Virus record (IMG/VR): IMGVR_UViG_3300025098_000064
Coordinates: 1 to 53,064 of that record
DNA: 53,064 bases
Direction: 5' to 3' (one strand)
From: a virus
In this document: in pieces, positions 50,535-53,064 of the stretch
Layout: each line of letters opens with the position of its first letter
How positions within the stretch are numbered: position 1 is the first letter of the stretch
Position numbers and translations under genes: made by a program
Notes under the pieces: generated by a model
Databases searched by the model: none
What the model was told of the DNA's origin: nothing
What the model saw: only the letters and a program-made list of their open reading frames with translations

Positions 50535-51118
50535 CAGCTATTGGATCGGACATCAGTTTTACATTGCCAAGTGCTGATGGAAATGCTGGTCAATTTCTTA
50601 AAACAGACGGTAGTAATCAGCTTACATTTACAAACGAGCTGCCAAATAATTATGCCTTCCTGCGCTACAAAGAAGCTGGTAGTGCCTTATCTAGAAATAT
50701 AGGTACAACAGAAACAACTGACCCCGATATTTCAGTTACTACTACTGGGTATAAGCGTGGAGATATTATTATTGTATACGCTTATGTTCCTGTTGGTATT
50801 GCTTTAGCGTCAACTGATCAACAGAATTATGTGGGATTACACATTAGACCGAGGTTATTTTCTGGCTCTACTGTTTTGCAAGGACAAGATACAAAAGTCT
50901 GGTTGCGAATGGATGGCCGCGCTACTAAAGAGGCAATGCAGTTAGGCTGTTGTTTTGCGTTCCTGCAACCAGATAGTACAACCTTTAATGACGGCGACGA
51001 TATTACTTTTACCTGCACTTATCAACAGTATTCATTAGTAGCTTCGGGTTCTACTGGCGTATGTAATTGGCTCGGCAGGCGTCATTTTCAGCTATTTCAT
51101 TATAGAAAGGAGATCTAA
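50480..51118 (+). CDS. tail-fibre protein with shared N-terminal module (phage B)
   Basis: The protein has 212 residues. The first 18 are identical in protein and DNA to the 7168 protein (55 identical bases), after which they diverge; the stalk GNAGQFLKTDGSNQLTFTNEL still resembles it. The C-terminal 140 residues are a different beta-rich domain (DISVTTTGYKRGDIIIVYAYVPVG). So the same base carries another head. Its stop overlaps the next ATG (TAATG). Confidence 0.75.
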   Translation: MPIKLNGATSGSVELGVPAAIGSDISFTLPSADGNAGQFLKTDGSNQLTFTNELPNNYAFLRYKEAGSALSRNIGTTETTDPDISVTTTGYKRGDIIIVYAYVPVGIALASTDQQNYVGLHIRPRLFSGSTVLQGQDTKVWLRMDGRATKEAMQLGCCFAFLQPDSTTFNDGDDITFTCTYQQYSLVASGSTGVCNWLGRRHFQLFHYRKEI

Positions 51119-51483
51119 TGTCATACACAATTTCACAGCTAATGCAAGCTGCTCAGCAACTTAATGCCACAGGCACTTTTGGTGTTGATGGGGTTAGTTG
51201 GAACGATATTACAGAAGAGGCGCTGCTAGTAGCATCTTCTGAACAAACTTTTGGTGTAGAGCCTTCTGTGTTTGTTGCACATCTACAAGCCAATGCTGTT
51301 TGGAATGATGTACGAACTACTCGCAACATTCGTCTTCAAGACTGTGATTGGACGGTCGGCAATGATTCCCCCTTGTCTGATACACAAAAAGATGTTTGGC
51401 AAACTTATAGACAAGCACTACGCGATGTGACTACACAAAGCAACCCAACAAACATCACTTGGCCTACTAAACCGGGAGCATAA
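51118..51483 (+). CDS. tail-fibre assembly chaperone-like protein
   Basis: The protein has 121 residues. The C-terminal half, RNIRLQDCDWTVGNDSPLSD, then QTYRQALRDVTTQSNPTNITWPTKP, matches the phage tail-assembly chaperone family (Phage_tail_APC-like) common behind fibre genes. The N-terminal half (LMQAAQQLNATGTFGVDGVSWNDITEEALL) is specific. It would help folding or trimerisation of the fibre proteins on either side. No counterpart in phage A; the genes at 5993 or 6977 may take that place. Confidence 0.8.
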   Translation: MSYTISQLMQAAQQLNATGTFGVDGVSWNDITEEALLVASSEQTFGVEPSVFVAHLQANAVWNDVRTTRNIRLQDCDWTVGNDSPLSDTQKDVWQTYRQALRDVTTQSNPTNITWPTKPGA

Positions 51484-51485
51484 AT

Positions 51486-51589
51486 ATGAGTACAATTAAA
51501 GTAAATAATATCGACCCACCTAATGTAGGTGAGGGCGTCAGTATTGACGGCTTGCAGATGCCAACTGCTGGGGCGTTAAGTAACAGGAA
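51486..51589. repeat. 104-base segment matching 7795-7898 with two changes
   Basis: Partner of the repeat at 7795. Confidence 0.85.
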
Positions 51590-52598
51590 CCTCGTGATTA
51601 ATGGGGATCATAGAGTGCATCAAAGAGGCACTAGCGTAAGCCTGACTGATGGTACTGCAACATTTCTTACCGATAGATTTCAAGCGTATGAAAGTACAGG
51701 CGGCTCGCTTAATATGGCAAATGTAGCTGAAGGCCCAGATAATTTTGTTAACTCTACAAAAATTACTGTTACATCTGCAGACACTAGCTTGTCTACAGGC
51801 CAGCAAACTTGGATCCGGCATCGTGTCGAAGGAAACAATATTGCACATTTAAATTGGGGATCATCAGCAGCGCAAACTGTTACCTTATCTTTTTATGTTC
51901 GTTCAAGTGTTACAGGGTCATTCTCTGTTTCACTTCAAAACTCAGCAGGCAATAGAGTATACCCTGTTTTGTATACAATTTCAGCAGCAAATACCTGGGA
52001 AAGGAAAACTATAACTATTCCTGGAGAAACTTCGGGTACTTGGTATACGGATAACAGAACAGGTATCACAATTTACTGGAGCTTTGGTATGGCTAGTAAT
52101 TTGCAGGGTACTCCAGGTCAATGGAATAGCTCTTCTGCTAGAACTGCAACTGGTGAAACACAGTTGATCGCTACTAATGGTGCAACTTGGCAAATCACTG
52201 GCGTCCAATTAGAGGTCGGTTCCAAGGCCACCCCTTTTGAACACGAAAGCTATGGTCAGACTTTGGCTAAGTGTCAGAGGTATCGATATCAAATAGACTT
52301 AGGAGATGAAAGTGCGCCACAACACTATCTAATGTCGCGGTTTGAGGCATCAGCGGGTCCTGCATATGCTTTTGTGCCATTCCCGGCTGAAATGCGGATA
52401 GCACCTAATTTTACATATACAGGAGGAACGGCTTCTTCTTCTGGTTATGCAGGGAATCCATCAATGAATAGATCAACACCATCAGGAGCTAACCTTATAT
52501 CATCACGAAATATAAGTGCAAACTTTACAGTATATTTAAGACCGACTGCGCTCCCTAGTAGTGGTATTCTTATTCTAAATTTTGATGCTGAACTATGA
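51486..52598 (+). CDS. tail-fibre receptor-binding protein, mosaic (phage B)
   Basis: The protein has 370 residues. N-terminal 35 and C-terminal 130 or so residues equal those of the 7795 protein, with only two base changes in the first 104 bases and none seen over about 380 bases at the 3' end. The middle 200 residues (VINGDHRVHQRGTSVSLTDG ... TVTLSFYVRSSVTGSFSVSL) are different but of the same beta-sandwich carbohydrate-binding type. Overlaps the next gene by four bases. Confidence 0.8.
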   Translation: MSTIKVNNIDPPNVGEGVSIDGLQMPTAGALSNRNLVINGDHRVHQRGTSVSLTDGTATFLTDRFQAYESTGGSLNMANVAEGPDNFVNSTKITVTSADTSLSTGQQTWIRHRVEGNNIAHLNWGSSAAQTVTLSFYVRSSVTGSFSVSLQNSAGNRVYPVLYTISAANTWERKTITIPGETSGTWYTDNRTGITIYWSFGMASNLQGTPGQWNSSSARTATGETQLIATNGATWQITGVQLEVGSKATPFEHESYGQTLAKCQRYRYQIDLGDESAPQHYLMSRFEASAGPAYAFVPFPAEMRIAPNFTYTGGTASSSGYAGNPSMNRSTPSGANLISSRNISANFTVYLRPTALPSSGILILNFDAEL

Positions 52599-52767
52599 AC
52601 TACAAACTAATGTACCACGAGCCAGATTTTCCTGGTAACTGTGTTGTTATGAAACTTGAAGATGGTGTAAATCCTTTATACATAGTAAAAGGAGAATCTA
52701 ATACCGACTATCAAGAATATCTCGAATGGCTAGCCGAAGGCAACGAACCACTACCCGCTGATGAACC
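52200..52767. repeat. long near-identical repeat: fibre C terminus and small gene (copy B)
   Basis: Partner of the repeat at 8566; beyond it the phage B sequence continues with unrelated genes. Confidence 0.88.
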
Positions 52768-52771
52768 ATGA
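52595..52771 (+). CDS. small fibre-locus protein, copy B
   Basis: The protein has 58 residues, nearly identical to the product of 8961-9134 (MNYKLMYHEPDFPGNCV) with a few changes and one extra Pro before the stop. It always stands right behind the mosaic fibre gene, suggesting a chaperone or partner. Downstream of it the two loci differ completely. Confidence 0.7.
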   Translation: MNYKLMYHEPDFPGNCVVMKLEDGVNPLYIVKGESNTDYQEYLEWLAEGNEPLPADEP

Positions 52772-52932
52772 TTACACTTATTAGACCACTACTATTTTCA
52801 TTCTTACAATCTGATCGTGTTAAAGCATTGATTGTAGAAATGCTAGAGAAACTGTGTGAGTCAACCGATAATGATATCGATGACAAAGCAGTTGAATTTA
52901 TCCGTAACGGTTTATTCCCGGTTAAGAAATGA
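52768..52932 (+). CDS. 54-residue hypothetical protein
   Basis: MITLIRPLLFSFLQSDRVKA opens with a short hydrophobic helix, followed by an acidic helical part (LEKLCESTDNDIDDKAVEFI). It takes the place where phage A has the glucosaminidase. Overlaps both neighbours by four bases. A small membrane-associated role is possible; I recall similar proteins from other cyanophages, without known function. Confidence 0.6.
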   Translation: MITLIRPLLFSFLQSDRVKALIVEMLEKLCESTDNDIDDKAVEFIRNGLFPVKK

Positions 52933-53064
52933 ACCTAGGGGAGCCACCACTGTTCCCCTCTATAACGCTCCCTGAACCGCTTCAATTACCTCCACCAATA
53001 CTAGAGGTGCCACGGGCAGATATACCCTCTTACAAGCCCTTGGTAGTACCTCCTAGCGACCTTA
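52929..53064 (+). CDS. proline-rich protein, 3' end cut off by the window edge
   Basis: Only the first 45 codons are visible: MNLGEPPLFPSITLPEPLQL, then VPRADIPSYKPLVVPPSDL. The frame is open to the edge. The proline-rich start with PSYKPLVVPP recalls N termini of cyanophage virion proteins. Function cannot be given from this piece. Confidence 0.55.
   Translation, partial: MNLGEPPLFPSITLPEPLQLPPPILEVPRADIPSYKPLVVPPSDL

Noticed and set aside
1-53064. Integrated prophage
   Set aside because: No host genes are seen, and the attachment fragment is flanked by phage genes on both sides.
1-53064. CRISPR array, insertion sequence, or photosynthesis genes (psbA, hli, talC)
   Set aside because: No regularly spaced repeats, transposase or such genes were found among the frames examined.

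Overview
The window is double-stranded DNA from T7-like podoviruses of marine picocyanobacteria (Synechococcus/Prochlorococcus). The evidence is a T7-type single-subunit RNA polymerase, a T7-style replication block (SSB, endonuclease I, primase-helicase, thioredoxin-like protein, DNA polymerase, exonuclease), and a T7-order morphogenesis block (portal, scaffold, capsid, tail tubes A and B, internal virion proteins, tail fibre). To this are added genes typical of cyanophages: ThyX, a short NrdA with NrdB, MazG, DUF3310, and an integrase next to a fragment of a host tRNA-Leu gene. All supported genes are on the + strand and are tightly packed, mostly with ATGA or TAATG overlaps.

Layout. Positions 1-13956 are the right arm of one phage ('A'): the end of a gp16-like internal virion protein, a tail-fibre locus of about 5.5 kb, glucosaminidase, a possible holin, small terminase, HNH nuclease, several tiny basic proteins, a lysozyme-like protein and large terminase. 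A terminator and hairpin-rich gap at 13957-14276 looks like the genome-end junction. From 14277 the left arm and centre of a phage ('B') follow: thyX, small early genes, RNA polymerase, a MarR-like regulator with integrase and attP, then DNA replication, nucleotide metabolism and structural genes. From 43407 the gp16-like gene and tail-fibre locus appear a second time and run off the right edge.

The second set lies about 43 to 44 kb from the first, which is one genome length for these phages. The window is therefore about 1.2 genome units. The two gp16-like proteins are only distantly similar, yet the two fibre loci share stretches of nearly identical DNA. So A and B are either distinct phages joined head to tail (concatemer, recombinant or assembly product) or one genome with a duplicated and diverged module. 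The tRNA-Leu attachment fragment is flanked by phage genes on both sides, so the DNA is not a prophage integrated at that site.

How the genes work together. A host-type promoter (17404-17431) and a recurring leader motif (core TCCACTAACACAG) precede many early genes and the RNA polymerase. The phage polymerase would then transcribe the replication and late genes. NrdA/NrdB, ThyX, MazG and a phage thioredoxin would supply nucleotides for the phage DNA polymerase. Between scaffold and capsid lies a candidate glutamine-type (Downstream-peptide) riboswitch ahead of a 33-residue DUF4278-like peptide, followed by a second strongly structured RNA segment. No psbA, hli or talC is seen in the window. 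The most interesting features are the fibre-locus mosaicism, the leader motif and the RNA elements upstream of the capsid gene.
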